Below, piece after piece: positions 42,839 to 54,479 of a stretch of DNA of 64,000 nucleotides (the first letter of the stretch is position 1; every line of letters starts with the position of its first letter). Origin of the DNA: Neonectria sp. B-13 (lineage: Eukaryota > Ascomycota > Sordariomycetes > Hypocreales > Nectriaceae); NCBI GenBank assembly GCA_002682825.1, contig NOKP01000002.1:6217239-6281238 (forward strand), written 5' to 3'. Position numbers and translations under genes: made by a program. The notes below the pieces were generated by a model, which was not told the DNA's origin, did not search any database, and saw only the letters and a program-made list of their open reading frames with translations.

Positions 42839-44439
42839 CTAGGACACAGGGTTAAATGGAGAGAAAGAAGGGGTTCTCTCAGGGTGAATCCAATCCATGC
42901 GCGAGTGAAATTCGCCAACCGTGTCAATGGGGAACTCCATGAGGGTGGCGGGAGTCTCCAGCTCGCCTCTGGCGCCATCTGTGACGTCAATAGATATGAG
43001 CCGTCGTGCAATCTCCTCAATGGGTGAGTTGGTGAGCCTACCAAAGTAGGCCGCACCGATCTCGGGGAACAGACGTTCCATCAGAAGGGCCACAGTGTAC
43101 AAATAAGCGATAACGACGAGCGAGTTAGGAGAGCCGTGGTAGTTCTGGAGGTAACTAACAGGTATCCAGAAGAGCCAGGTCCTAAGGGGTTGAAGACGCT
43201 CAAACTGCTGGGCAATTGTGAGGGTAGGGCTGATTTTGCGAGATCCTCTTAGGAAGCCAGCGAGGTTTTGAATCTGGGTGGTGTCTTCCTGATGATGCTT
43301 TAGATGAGCCTCCACGCGCTGAATTTGCTCAAGAGTACGCTGGTAAGTCTCTAAGTCCTCAGGCCGCGGCTGGCTAGGGCGTTGATCCTTTCCAGGCGAT
43401 CGTGGTACCATAGGGAATATACTGCTCTCCCCAATAAGGTCACTAAACTGGGATTCGTGTCTCCAGGAGCCCATAGCATCGATAACCTATGGTGCGAGTC
43501 AGCAAGCGCTACTAGACAATCACACAAGTAAACATACCGAAGAGGTTCCCTGCATTAGCTGGGTCCAGCTATGCCTGTTGGAATTTATTAGCCATCATGG
43601 CCAATTGCAGGTTAGGTGATCCTTACCAGTCAGTGGCTTGCCAGGAGAGCACCAGGGAAGCAGCTAGGATAGCGTCCGAGGTCTCTCGGGAGAAAGATCC
43701 GACAGCTTCCTGCAAGCCCTTGAGGGCAATGCCTCGATGCTCATATACCATCCTAACAACCAAAGGGCAGTCGGTAAGGAAGGCGATATGTATGGCCGAA
43801 AAGGCGAGCAGAGCATGCATGACATAGGGGCTCGTAACGCCAATTTGGAGGAGGCTAGACAGTGATATTAGCATTCCAAGGTCAGCCTTCATAATCAGCA
43901 TACTTACGTTGGGATGTAACGTGTCCAGACGGTAAAGTTATTTGCATCAATGGTCGCCAGTTGATCGTATAGAGTAGCAATGTGATAGATCAAGCGTAAG
44001 TCCTCTAGGGAATAGAGATGAGACATGGGGACAGGATGAAGGCTTAGGCTGGGAAGCGGGAAAATGCGTGTTTGTTGCCACTCAACGATAGCTGCTTCAA
44101 TCTGCGGCTTCCACATCAAATCGGGCTTATCCGGAGTTATAGAGCGATTTGGGTCGGGGATCTGGATGTCGATGTAGGGGCATCGAAACTTGTGCTTCGT
44201 GCAGTTGCGGCTTACGCGATTTGGTTAGCAAGCTTCAAACTATTTGCAAGCCATGAATGGCTCCAGTCTAAAATTACCATTGGGGAGAGTTTTCGTCGCA
44301 ACGAATGTGTCTTCGTTTGCTACAGGCTGGTTAGACCTGGTGGCGAGCTGCAACTTCAGGTTGACTGCACGTACCATGTATCACAACCCTTGCGGGACTT
44401 GGTGTGGCTGCGGCGAGGACGACCGCCAGGACCAGTCAT
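42839..44439 (-). CDS. Zn2Cys6 transcription factor (440 aa)
   Basis: Six exons keep phase throughout: 44375-44439, 44278-44319, 43908-44210, 43627-43854, 43538-43574, 42839-43486. Introns are 51-67 nt, all GT-AG. The start is MTGPGGRPRRSHTKSRKG. The zinc cluster is assembled across three exons, CDTCKRRHIRCDENSPQC plus NCTKHKFRC, giving C-x2-C-x6-C-x6-C-x2-C-x6-C. The rest is the helical fungal-specific region: VEWQQTRIFPLPS, DLRLIYHIATLYDQLA, SPYVMHALLAFSAIHIAFL, SWTQLMQGTSSVIDAM, WLFWIPVSYLQ, IDTVGEFHSRMDW. All frames are intact, so this gene looks functional, in contrast to most of its neighbours. Target genes cannot be inferred; the surroundings are transposon fragments. Confidence 0.88.
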
Positions 44440-46051
44440 TGCGTAATATTATGTCGACGGAGCTGTAGCGAAAGACCTGACACATACTCGTGAGCGCTCG
44501 TCTAATATCTCTGCACACTGGGGCAGGAACGAACATACGTGAAGAGATCCACAAAGACGAGTGTGAACAGATAGTGACCGCGATGAGGTTCAGTGGTAAC
44601 TTGGTGACCTACTCAATCGAGATGCTTTCCCTCGCCAACTCGGTGGAGTATCGGGACTCGGGGGTTCTGGAGATATATTTGACGGTCTCGAGGCACTTGG
44701 GAGGCAAACGCACCAGTCAAGCGAAAGCAGACTTGAACTCCTCGTAGCGTTCAATGGTGCGTGTGTAAATGTGTGAGAGCCGGAACAGAGCAGCGGGTCC
44801 TTGACAGTCCAAGATGGGAAACGACCGAATACTCTGGAGAGAGAAAGATGGAGGTAACTGGAAAAGAAGAAGGAATATGATCAAGAATCACAGCATCGAA
44901 GCAAGCGAGTGACAGGAGTGGACGAGGATTAGAGGGAGTAGGTGAGTATCAGGGGGGAAGCGAACGTGAGGGGGACGCGGGCTGGAGTGAGTTGGTCGAG
45001 TGGGACGTGGATGATGACGACGTTGACTAAAATGACATCGAAAGAGGGGTCTCCGGAAGGAGCTGGGGAGAGCGGCATTGTTAAATAAAGCCAGGCACCG
45101 GGGGGGTGCGGCCATGGAGGAGCAGCGGGGGAATTGTGTGCAGGGGGGTAGGAAGGATCCTGGACGAAGAACGCTGTGTCAGGCAGGCACGTTTGCATGC
45201 CAGGGATCGGGGTCTGCAAGTGAGGTGTAGCAATAGGTTGAAACCAACATGATCCTGGCCAACCTTACGGTCATGTGATCCAACAACTCTCATGGAAGGG
45301 GCACCTCAGGGCGTATTCTCTCGAGGACACCAAGAATGCCTGAACGCCGACGCGTTCACCAAAGCAAGTACCCTTCATGCTTCATGAAAGATGCTGCAGA
45401 GTGGGAGTAAATTTGCATGCACCTTGCAGCTATGCTGTGCCTGCACTCATAGTGACTTTCAGTCTTTGCTGCGCTATGCCCCTGCTGCCTGGCAGCTCTC
45501 TGATCAGTGCGTTCAATGCTGGCTGCCAGGGACACGTCAGCGGGCGAGGACGCAGACTATAGACGGGCTAGAGGCGTCCAGCCTTGCCACTACTCGCCTT
45601 CCACTTGATCATCCGGGAAGAGGCCAAAATCCCTATGGTTCTTGCCATCGCAGAAAACTAGACTATACCTAGGAACGAATCTAGTACAAAAATAATTCAC
45701 GATAGTTCAAATCTAATTTATGGCAACTAGGAACATCATAAATGTTATCATAACCCTGATTTCTGCTCTCATTGCGGTGTTATTGCACTTTCAAGTTCAT
45801 GACCTCGTGTTGTTGGATTGCGCAGGGATGCTGAGTGCACTTTGATAAAAGGTGGTTCTTTGTTGTAATGATTATAATTGTTCTTGGTTAAGTTATTATA
45901 ATCGCAATGAGAGGACCTTTGAGGCCTTATATCTTTGAGTGATCCCATCTAGGACTTTGAACCTTAATTGTAGGACTTCAAACTTTCATCTTGGTCCTGA
46001 AGTTAAGGGGGAACTCTCAGTTCTTCCAACACGCCCCCATCCACCTTGACT
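44440..46051. other. Upstream region of the Zn2Cys6 gene and gene-free DNA
   Basis: Normal composition with a G-rich stretch around 44930-45180 on the plus strand. Frames seen here lack start context or recognisable motifs. Confidence 0.4.
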
Positions 46052-46441
46052 TCAGGGCACAGGGTCATCGTGGACTTCAGTACTCCAAAGGAGACGACCG
46101 CCTTCTTCAACTGGGCATGGACTAACTCGGATTGTTTCAAGGAAGTGGCCGTGACTGACAGCATCTAATGGCTTCGTAAGACCGTCTGCTATTTGTTCAT
46201 GAGTGCTGACGTATTGTACGTCGATGTTTCCGGCTTCAACTTCTTCTCGGATGTGATGTTCGACCAATGGAATGTGCTTCGTTCGTTGGTGAAGCTCAGG
46301 GTTTCTACAAAGTTTCAGAGAACCCTGATTGTCGCCGTTCAGAAGGACTGGCAGTCTGTCAGCGGGGTGTAGTCGGCTTGGGTTAGCGTCGGGCGGTGTT
46401 ATCCCAGATGATGGTTTATTCTGTCTCAATGAGTTAGTCAA
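46052..46441 (-). pseudogene. Second Ty1/copia RNase H fragment
   Basis: Frame with LLNGDNQGSLKLCRNPEL, HQRTKHIPLVEHHIREEV, IDVQYVSTHEQIADGLTKPL and HFLETIRV: the C-terminal part of copia RNase H (active-site D in GDNQ, then TKHI, and the IADGLTKPL tail). It belongs to a different copia lineage from the fragment at 38943 (GDNQGS versus CDNQQT). No stop lies within the domain. Confidence 0.85.
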
Positions 46442-46919
46442 GTGCAGTTAGAATCATAAATAGAAGAAGAAGAAAGAAAAGAAAGAAAAGAAAGAAGGGG
46501 GGATATGATAGGAAAATATCAAGAACGCAAGAAGAATCATCTAGTCCTGAACCACACATACAGTCGTGGACCACACGCTCGATAGAGGGACGAGGGAAAG
46601 ATTCGTAGGGCTTGCACACATGGCGTCCGTGCCTCAGTTATGGCCCAGGAGTAGGCCCGCATCGTGAGATGCACGGTGGCCAAAGTAGATTTTTATGGGG
46701 TTGAAAGAAAGAAGATGGGTAGGAGGGAGGGGAGGAGAGGAGGGAAGGGTCTGATAGAATTCAAAAGCAGCGGGAGGTCGAGAGTGGGTCCGCCTTACCC
46801 GAAAGGACTTAAAGGGCAGGCGGTGACAGTGAGGGGCGGCAGCCAATTTGCAATCAATGACTTTACACAAGGTGCAAGAGCAATAGCAACTACTCCAAAA
46901 GCAGTATAAAGCATCCTAC
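46442..46919. repeat. Purine-rich low-complexity tracts
   Basis: GA-rich runs at ~46461-46500 (repeats of AAAGAAAAG) and ~46711-46750 (AGGAGGGAGGGGAGG). No gene. Confidence 0.5.
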
Positions 46920-47900
46920 AGTTAGACTTTTATATCTTTATATAAACTTTTATACTACTATACCCTAGAGAAATTAGATAGAGAGAGATAAACCCTCTTA
47001 CTTAAGTATTTCTATTCTTATTAGCATTTAAAGTAAGATATAGTATAGTTATATCTAGTACTAGAACTAAAGTAAGCTATAAATTAAATTAATATAAGAA
47101 GCACTTAGCTAAAAATAAGTACTAAATATAAACCTTTTAGATTTAAGATAATTAAACTTAATAAGAGAGCTCTAAAGACCTTTAGTAAATATTATACTAT
47201 AGGCTATATTATAATCTTTAGAGATTATCTATTATAGTTTAAGGAAATACTAAAATAAATAGATAGAGTATTAAATCTAGTTCTATATTTAAATATAATT
47301 TTAGAATTCTCTTTAGTTCCTATTTCTATTAATAAAGTAGAAACTATTCTAATAGTACTATAGGTACTTACTTATAATACAATACAGGTTAATATAAAAG
47401 CCAATTAATATACTATTCTTATTAAGCTTATAATACTTTTTTACCTTTTTCTTATTACTTTATAATACTTCTTACTAATCCTATTAAAACCTATTAATAA
47501 AATAGCTTAAATTAGTTAAATATCTATTCTAAGTAATCCTTTTATATAAATACTATCTTATTATAATTCTCTAAAAGCTATTTATTTAAGATATATAACT
47601 ATAAGGAATATATAGTATATAGTATAATCTATTAATAGTATTAAGATAAACTAATAATATTATAAGATAAAAAGGCTTCTATAAAGGTATAATAAGAAAA
47701 GCTATAAGTAATACCTTAACTTGAAATAGATATCTAAATACTATATTAATATAATATATTTATAAAAGTAAACAAAGAAAGAGATAATAGTATATTTAGA
47801 TTAGTATAGTATAGAAGATAAATATATTAAAGCCTAAGTTGTAAAAGAGATAGGTAATAACCCTCTAGCTAATAATAGAAAAGGCATAAAAGAAATCTAG
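46920..47900. repeat. AT-rich decayed repeat DNA
   Basis: Strongly AT-rich with frequent TA steps; no frame survives and no element could be identified. Confidence 0.5.
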
Positions 47901-48242
47901 AAAAGTGCAGAAAAAGATAGCAGGGAATAGTAGGCCTTACATTCCGTAAGAAGGGAGGTTGAGTATAACAGTGAAGACATAGCTACTCATCTATGATTTG
48001 GTTTTAGGAAGTGTTGCAATGAACATGTGGTGAATTTGTGTCTCCCTCAGAGCGCGTCTCGCCTGGACCAATTGGGAAATGCATTTTTGGCGGGATTAGT
48101 CAGTGGGCGCGCCCAGGCGCCCACCTATCAGTCGCCCTTGATGACTGTTCTGCCACTTGATGACCGGTCTACAGCCAATAGGAAGCCAGCCAGCCGAGGA
48201 AAGAGCGGGGCGGGAAGGAGGGGGACAAAAGAAACCACTCAG

Positions 48243-48622
48243 CCTGTTGCAAGCTGCTGTTGCGAGCCGCGGTTGCGAGCCGCGGTTGCAAGCTGCTGTT
48301 GCAGGCTGCTGTTGCAGGCTGCTACTACTGTTACAAGCTGCTGTTGCAAGCTGCTGTTGCGAGCCGCGGTTGCGAGCCGCGGTTGCAAGCTGCTGTTGCA
48401 GGCTGCTGCTGCTGTTACAAGCTGCTGTTGCAAGCTGCTACTACTGTTACAAGCTGCTGTTGCAAGCTGCTGCTGCAAGCTGCTGCTGCTGTTACAAGCT
48501 GCTGTTGCAAGCTGCTGTTGCAAGCTGCTGTTGCAAGCTGCTGTTGCAAGCCGCGGTTGCAAGCTGCTATTGAAGGCTGCTGCTGCTGTTACAAGCTGCT
48601 GTTGCAAGCTGCTACTAACAAT
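48243..48622 (+). repeat. 13-bp minisatellite, GTTGCAAGCTGCT type
   Basis: About 25-30 units of a 13-bp motif (GTTGCAAGCTGCT) with variants (GTTGCGAGCCGCG, and CTACTACTGTTACAAG insertions). Because 13 is not a multiple of 3 and no frame contains a stop, all three plus frames and one minus frame are open through the array and translate to the same kind of 13-residue Cys/Leu/Ala repeat. I therefore treat the frame at 48027-48692 as spurious. Confidence 0.85.
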
Positions 48623-48716
48623 TCAGCTACGACTTAGGGGTCTAGGTCGTAGAAAACACTATATAAATGAAAACGGCGCTATTGATGACTAGGGGGCTAA
48701 GTCGTAGAAAGAGGTA

Positions 48717-49225
48717 ATGGTCCGTGATCTCTGGGTACAGCAATATCGAGATCGTGACCCTGATCATCGTTGGAGTGTGTTCTCTCTTGCCTCTGTAGAT
48801 CTAGAAGACCCAGATCTTGATGAGGAAGAGCAAGTCATCCACCTAAAACGCAAACTTGGCAGCAGATTACAATTATTTACACCACCAGCCGATAAATTGG
48901 ATCGTTAGCTGCTCTCTATCCAGGAGTCAGAGCTCTCCCCGAAGGCTGATCTAATAAGGTACTGGATGGAACGCCGTTTTGAGTATCCCCAGCTGGCCAA
49001 GATGGCCTTCGACGTACTCAACATACCTCCAATGGCCGCTGAGTGTAAGAGGACCTTCTCAGCTGCTGGCTCTATAGTTACAATTTGGCAGGCACAGCTT
49101 GGAATGGATGTAATCTCTGCCGCTAAACGATCAGATCATGGATTAAGGCCGGCTTGATGGAAGACTATGATGAGATCGCCCTTAGGAGTACAGAGATTGA
49201 GGCACTTGAGGATGAACTGGGCTAG
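48717..49225 (+). pseudogene. hAT transposase C-terminal remnant
   Basis: The frame reads WVQQYRDRDPDHRW, then FEYPQLAKMAFDVLNIPPMA, AECKRTFSAAGSIVT and GMDVISAA: the hAT dimerisation region (ECxRxFSAAG). A TAG at 48906 interrupts it. A one-base shift at ~49123-49127 moves the rest (TIRSWIKAGLMEDYDEIAL, then EALEDELG) to another frame ending at TAG 49223. The N-terminal BED finger and the catalytic core are absent. The 13-bp minisatellite lies directly upstream and could belong to the same element. Confidence 0.85.
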
Positions 49226-50855
49226 TAGGTTGATGAGGGAGATGGGGGTGGATGGTCTAATGATAGCGTTGAGGAATTGTAAGGCTAATGCTAGTGGGAT
49301 ATCCTTGATCTACTGTAGCATTTGAGGCATTCTATATTACTGTAGATACTATCTATGTTGATAGATAGGGTTTATTTCTATTAATTCAACTTTAGGTCGG
49401 CTTAGTAAGTTATCTATTCTATTACTGTTGAGATGGTTGTGGATAGTAGTGGGTAGATGCAGACCCCTGCTTCAAGGTGGTCGCGGTATACGGCTCTTCC
49501 AATCATGTTGGTTTCCAGAAAAAATACCGTTACATTGGGGACTTACCGGCGCAAGGCATAGATGTCAGGGAGAGGACTAGTCAGGAACGGACTCGTGGAG
49601 ATGGGCTTCGGGAGGCGTGCGGGCCATGACTGCGACGCCGCCGGACGTTTCGTGTTGAGTTTGATGGTCCTAAGTCTGGGGATGGGGGAGCAGAGCAGAG
49701 TCGGGGCTAACTAAGGGCTGCGTTCAGCAAAAATAGGTATTCGATTGATAGTGCTTGTTATACCAGCCACCATCCCAATGTACTGCCAAGAGGGTCTAAA
49801 GAGCACTTGGTTTTCCTTCTAAAGGACGGGAAAGGGCAGATAACTTAAACCTGCACGGGGCTGCTGGACTCAGTATAGGCAGCCGTGACGATGTAGGCAG
49901 CACCGGTGCTGTTTTACCTACTCCTCACCTTCGACCTTGGCATGCCTCCCTAGTCTTTAGTCCTCCACAACTACACCTGCTAGCAGCTGTTTGTCTATTC
50001 CCGCAGAGTTTAGGTCTCGGCCACCCTCGTAATGCAATTGACCTTGCTGGATTCCTGGCTCCACATTAATATCCACACAACTCGTATAGACCCCGCTCTG
50101 CTGTATCATTCGTCCCTGTATTTATCTTTGATACCGGAAATCTCCAGTGCCTGCCTAGTTCTCCTTTGGCATTAGGCATCCTGTCTCACTTTTAAGAAGA
50201 ACAGGCTGAGGTAGGCCTGACACCAGATCCCTCTGTGATACTTCCCTATCTTAGCTAAGACGCCCCAACGGTTAACCTTATTGCATGTGCTCTATTAAGC
50301 ACATAGCCATCCTGGTCCAACCACGCCTTTTCGTCATCTAGATACACCTTTCTCCGGTCTAATATCCCAAGTATGTTACACTAGTTGCACTGGTGTGTGC
50401 TGGGTGTTCAATCTCCCCAGGAGCCTTGTCGCAGCCGGGCCTGAGTTCTAAAACCGAAGGAGGAAAAAGGGATGGAATCTGCACATCACTAGCATGTCAG
50501 GGACACAAGCTGAGCAGCGGATAAAGCTTCCATCTAGTATGTCAGAAAAGCCGCTTGATCACTGTTTCAGCTATTAGAGTTTTGTGCCAGCAAAACCGTT
50601 TTGGAAGGCAATTAAGTATAGTTTGTCTCCTAATGTACCCCTTTTGAAACCCTTTTATATGGCCGACCTTACGCTAAGTCTCAGTCTTCTCGGATGTGTA
50701 AGTTCCCTTTCCTCTGAATGGTTATGCAAATATCGATAAAGCGTTTTCGTTATGCAGGTGTGCCTTAAAGTGCAATGAGTATATGGCCAGCCATTTGATT
50801 ACTAACCTGCAATAAATATAGCGCGCTCTAGGGCTTGTTGAATCTGCAATGCACT
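49226..50855. other. Gene-free DNA
   Basis: Normal to slightly AT-rich. Nothing recognised before the promoter at 50856. Confidence 0.4.
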
Positions 50856-50863
50856 TATATAAA
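50856..50863 (+). promoter_or_regulatory. TATA box of the 92-aa secreted protein gene
   Basis: TATATAAA about 145 bp before the ATG at 51008. A C/T/A-rich leader (CCATCCACATCTCTATTC around 50930) follows, as usual in strongly expressed fungal genes. Confidence 0.6.
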
Positions 50864-51007
50864 GAGGCGCTCGTCGACCTGCCGCTATGAAATCCAAAGT
50901 CTCTGCTCAAACATTTTCCCTCTCATTACCATCCACATCTCTATTCGCATCACCACACCAGTAACAGCTCGCGTTTCCCTATCTTATCGTTTGAATACTA
51001 TACGAAG

Positions 51008-51286
51008 ATGAAGATCGGAACTGCCGTCCTCCTTGCCATTGCCGGTCTAGCGGTAGCTAGTCCAACGAAATCCACCGAGCCTCTTGGGTTGTCCAAAAGA
51101 CAGAGTTTGGATGACTTCGATAATGTAGCCAATGATCTCATCGACGCTGGCGTGGACGAGGACCTTGTCGACTCGATTATTAACAATAACGACTCTTTCG
51201 ATGATATAGCCAATGCGTTGGTCGACGCTGGCGAGGACGTGGACCTTATCAACTCGATTGTTCCTTCTGACGACGATTTCGCCTAG
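51008..51286 (+). CDS. Small secreted acidic two-repeat protein with Kex2-type site
   Basis: A 92-residue intact frame. Residues 1-19 are a signal peptide (MKIGTAVLLAIAGLAVASP). The propeptide TKSTEPLGLSKR ends in KR, a kexin site. The mature part is two acidic repeats of ~30 residues: SLDDFDNVANDLIDAG, VDEDLVDSIINNN, and SFDDIANALVDAG, EDVDLINSIVPSD. There are no Cys. The pattern (D-x-A-N-x-L-[IV]-D-A-G followed by D-L-[IV]-[DN]-S-I) looks like two short amphipathic helices per repeat. The gene has a good TATA box and leader and no RIP damage, so it is probably active. The family is unknown to me; possible roles are a secreted peptide, a cell-surface protein or an effector (inference). Confidence 0.72.
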   Translation: MKIGTAVLLAIAGLAVASPTKSTEPLGLSKRQSLDDFDNVANDLIDAGVDEDLVDSIINNNDSFDDIANALVDAGEDVDLINSIVPSDDDFA

Positions 51287-51639
51287 CTTCTGGGCACAGA
51301 AGAAAACGATATTGCTGCTTGGAAGCGCCTTTGATCGTTGTATGGAGTTCTCCACTGGAGTTTAAGCTCGGCCGATCTCTGGCAGGTTATGAATATAGTT
51401 TATTAGTTCCTACTGTACCAAATATCGCCTGGATTAGGACTCAATATAAGAATTCCTGGCATTACTTGGAGCGATCCTCTGTTCGCAGCATGTGAGACCC
51501 CCATGAGTCGGAGTGAGGGAACTAGATTAGGCTAAGGCAGTAAGTTCTCTGTGCTCATCGTCCGTCCAAAGCCTTTGGCCATAATGGCGCTGCGCATACC
51601 TTCGGTTGCTAGCGATCAGAGGTGCATTTAGGGTCAGGG
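51287..51639. other. 3' flank of the secreted-protein gene
   Basis: Normal composition; no gene. AT-rich repeat DNA begins after ~51680. Confidence 0.4.
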
Positions 51640-52280
51640 TCGGGGCTGTGTTCTAGGGACTTAGTACAATTCCAAGCAAGCAGCAAAAACAGAGAGAAAA
51701 ATACATAGAAATATAATAATACTAATGCATAAAGTAAAATAAATATTAATTAATAGAGAAATTTGTAATAAATATATAACTAAAGACTATATTATTTTTA
51801 ATCTTTATATATATATTTTATTCCTAATATAAGAAGTAAATTAATATATAATATAGCTAATAAGACTATAGATTATAAGATAGCTTATTATAGCTTTATT
51901 AAATAGCTAAAAAGATTAATTAATATAAGGAATTATAAATAAAATCTATCTTATTAAAGTGTTTTTTTCAACTAATCTAATCTAGTATAAATAAAAGATA
52001 CTCTATTAGACTTCTATAAGCTAATATAATATAGTCTTAAGATAGAAAGTATCCCTATTAGTATATATAGTCTAATTCCTTAGATTATAGAGTAGATAAG
52101 AGTTTCTATCCTTAGATAGCTCTATTAATATACTTAATCTTTCTAGACTATATAATAAGCTATAATAGTATTATAACTTTCTATTATTAAACTTTTTCCT
52201 ACTATTTACTTAATCTTTATTCTAATTATTCTTTTCTACTATATTAGAGCTAATAAATAGACTATATCTTTTCTCTTATA
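51640..52280 (+). repeat. R2 dispersed repeat, copy 2
   Basis: Begins GGGTCAGGGTCGGGGCTG (telomere-like TTAGGG variants), then GGACTTAGTACAATTCCAAG and a long AT-rich body shared with the copies at 24765, 53125, 58075 and 62350. The first ~60 bp are the least mutated version of this start. Confidence 0.65.
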
Positions 52281-52344
52281 GTAACTATAGTAAAGCTAAT
52301 TAAATGTTTTTATTCTTATTAACTATCTTAAGTTACTTTTATTA

Positions 52345-53105
52345 ATATACTAGCTTATATATAATCTCTTTCTAGAGGCTATTAAGGGAAAATACTAGCC
52401 TATATATAATCTCTTTCTAAAGGCTATAAAGGGTAGATACTAATCTATATATAATCTCTTTTTAGTAGAAGCTATTAAGAGTATAATAGTTAGGTTTAAC
52501 CTAAGGGTATAGAGTAGGTCTAAGGTATATAGTTTAATAATTAAGTGGATTAGGATATTATAATAAGCAATATAGGTTATATTAATAATATGTAAAAGTA
52601 AGTTATTATATAATTAAGTATTGAGTAAATTAAAGTATTAATAGCTAAGGAGCTTAAGGCTCTTATCTACTGTACTAAGTAAATGTATATATATATGGGA
52701 GATTAGTATAGTTAAATAGTATTAAGTTGTATTAAATAGTGCTTATTCAATATGTATATACTTATAGGTGTTAAACTATATTAAATAGAACTTGTTCAAT
52801 ATATAGATATTATATACTATAATAGGAAGGAAAAAGTAAGTACTGAAATGATTCTACTAATTGTAACTGCTTAGTCCTAACTTAGGCTATAATAAAGAGT
52901 AAATACTAGCTTATATATAATCTCTTTCTAGTAAAAACTATAAAGAGTAAATACTAACTTATATATAATCTCTTTTTAAAGACTATTAGGAATAAATACT
53001 AGCTTATATATAATCTCTTTCTAATAGAAGCTATTAAGAGTAGATTCTAGCTTATATATAATCTCTTTTTAGTAAAAGCTATTAAGGCTAAAAGCTAGCC
53101 TATAT
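52345..53105 (+). repeat. ~58-bp tandem repeat array, split by an LTR
   Basis: Units of the form CTAGCTTATATATAATCTCT plus TTCTAGTAGAAGCTATTAAG recur about eight times between 52345 and 53105. The LTR-1 copy at 52482-52894 sits inside the array. Confidence 0.65.
52482..52894 (+). mobile_element. Solo LTR-1 copy, heavily RIP-mutated
   Basis: 413 bp following the LTR at 4849 from TATAATAGTTAGG (versus TGTGACAGTCGGG) to GGCTATAATA (versus GGCCGTGACA), with almost only C-to-T and G-to-A changes. The exact 5-bp duplication AAGAG lies on both sides (52477-52481 and 52895-52899). Confidence 0.82.
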
Positions 53106-53124
53106 TTATATTAGAAGTGCACTT

Positions 53125-53620
53125 AGGGTTAGGGTTGAGGCTGTATTCTAAGGACTTAGTACAATTCTAAGTAAGCAATAAAAACAAAGAGAATATTCTA
53201 TAGAAATACTACTATACTAATGTACAAAGTAATATAGATATAAATTAATAGAGAAATTTATAATAAATATATAACTAAAGACTATATTATTTTTAATCTT
53301 TATATATACATTTTATTCCTAATATAAGAGGCAAATTAGTATATAATGCAACTAGTAAGGCTATAGATTATAAGATAGCTTATTATAGCCTTATTAAATG
53401 GCTAAAGAGATTAACTAATATAAGGAATTATAAACAAAATCTACTCTATTAAGGCGTTTTTTTCAACCAATCTAATCTATTATAAATGAAAGATACTCTA
53501 TTCAGCTTCTATAAGCTAATATAATACAGTCTTAAGGTAGAAGGTATCCCTATTAGTATATATAGCCTGATTCCTTAGATTATAGGGTAGGTAAGAGTCC
53601 CTAACATCTATAGGTCTTAT
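53125..53620 (+). repeat. R2 dispersed repeat, copy 3
   Basis: Starts CTTAGGGTTAGGGTTGAGG and follows copy 2 closely as far as GATTATAGGGTAGGTAAGAG. It leads directly into the region of the decayed helicase-type ORF. Confidence 0.65.
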
Positions 53621-54479
53621 CATTAGCCTTAGTAATAATTAAATTACTATAGTAGAAATTCCAATGCTAATAGGATATAAGGCTAGTAATAATTAAATTA
53701 AGATACTAATAATAATTAATAAGATCTTAATAAGTAAATACTTATATATTCTAAAAATTAGTAAGTATAGATATATTAACTTTTAGATATAAAAAATATA
53801 AACTAATCTTACTAAAAAGTATAAACTCTAGTGCAAAATAAGTATTTACTCTATAAGGTTATCTTTTAATGTTTATAAGATAATATAAGTATAATATACT
53901 AACTATCTAAATTTAACTAATAGAAGAGAGACTAGGTTTTTTAAGCTCTTTATAGATTAGTTTAATAATTACTACTTATATTAGCTAGACTTTAAAGAAG
54001 TAAATATATAATATAGAATAATAATATACTTAAGGAAAGATAGAAAAAGAGTCTATAAAAAGTATTTTTACTCTTTATATATATTATTATCTTTTAATCA
54101 ATTTCTAGTAATAAAGTACTTTATTTATCTTCCTAAATACTAAATTCTTATCTACTACTTTTATAGTATTAGTATTATTAGTAGCTAGATTAAATAGTAT
54201 CTTAAAGATATATTATATAAACTTAAAAACAAACATATTGAATATTTATAAGAATAAACATTAAATCTTAACCTTATTTATAAAAGCTCTAAGATTTATA
54301 ATATTCTACTACTATCTAATACTACTCTTTCAATCAAAGGATTAAGTAAGGCTAAAATAGGCAGCTATTACTATATATTTATACTAAGCTATAAATCTAT
54401 AGGTACTAGCCTAAGGAGAATATAGACCTATCTTAAATAATAATATAATTAGAACTAAAAGCTTAAAGTAGAATATTAA

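Noticed and set aside
46461..46500. Polypurine tract as a retrotransposon priming site
   Set aside because: No LTR follows it; it is simple low-complexity sequence.
48027..48692. A 221-residue Cys-rich protein
   Set aside because: Most of it is the 13-bp minisatellite, which is open in every plus frame. No signal peptide, and the start lies in unrelated sequence.
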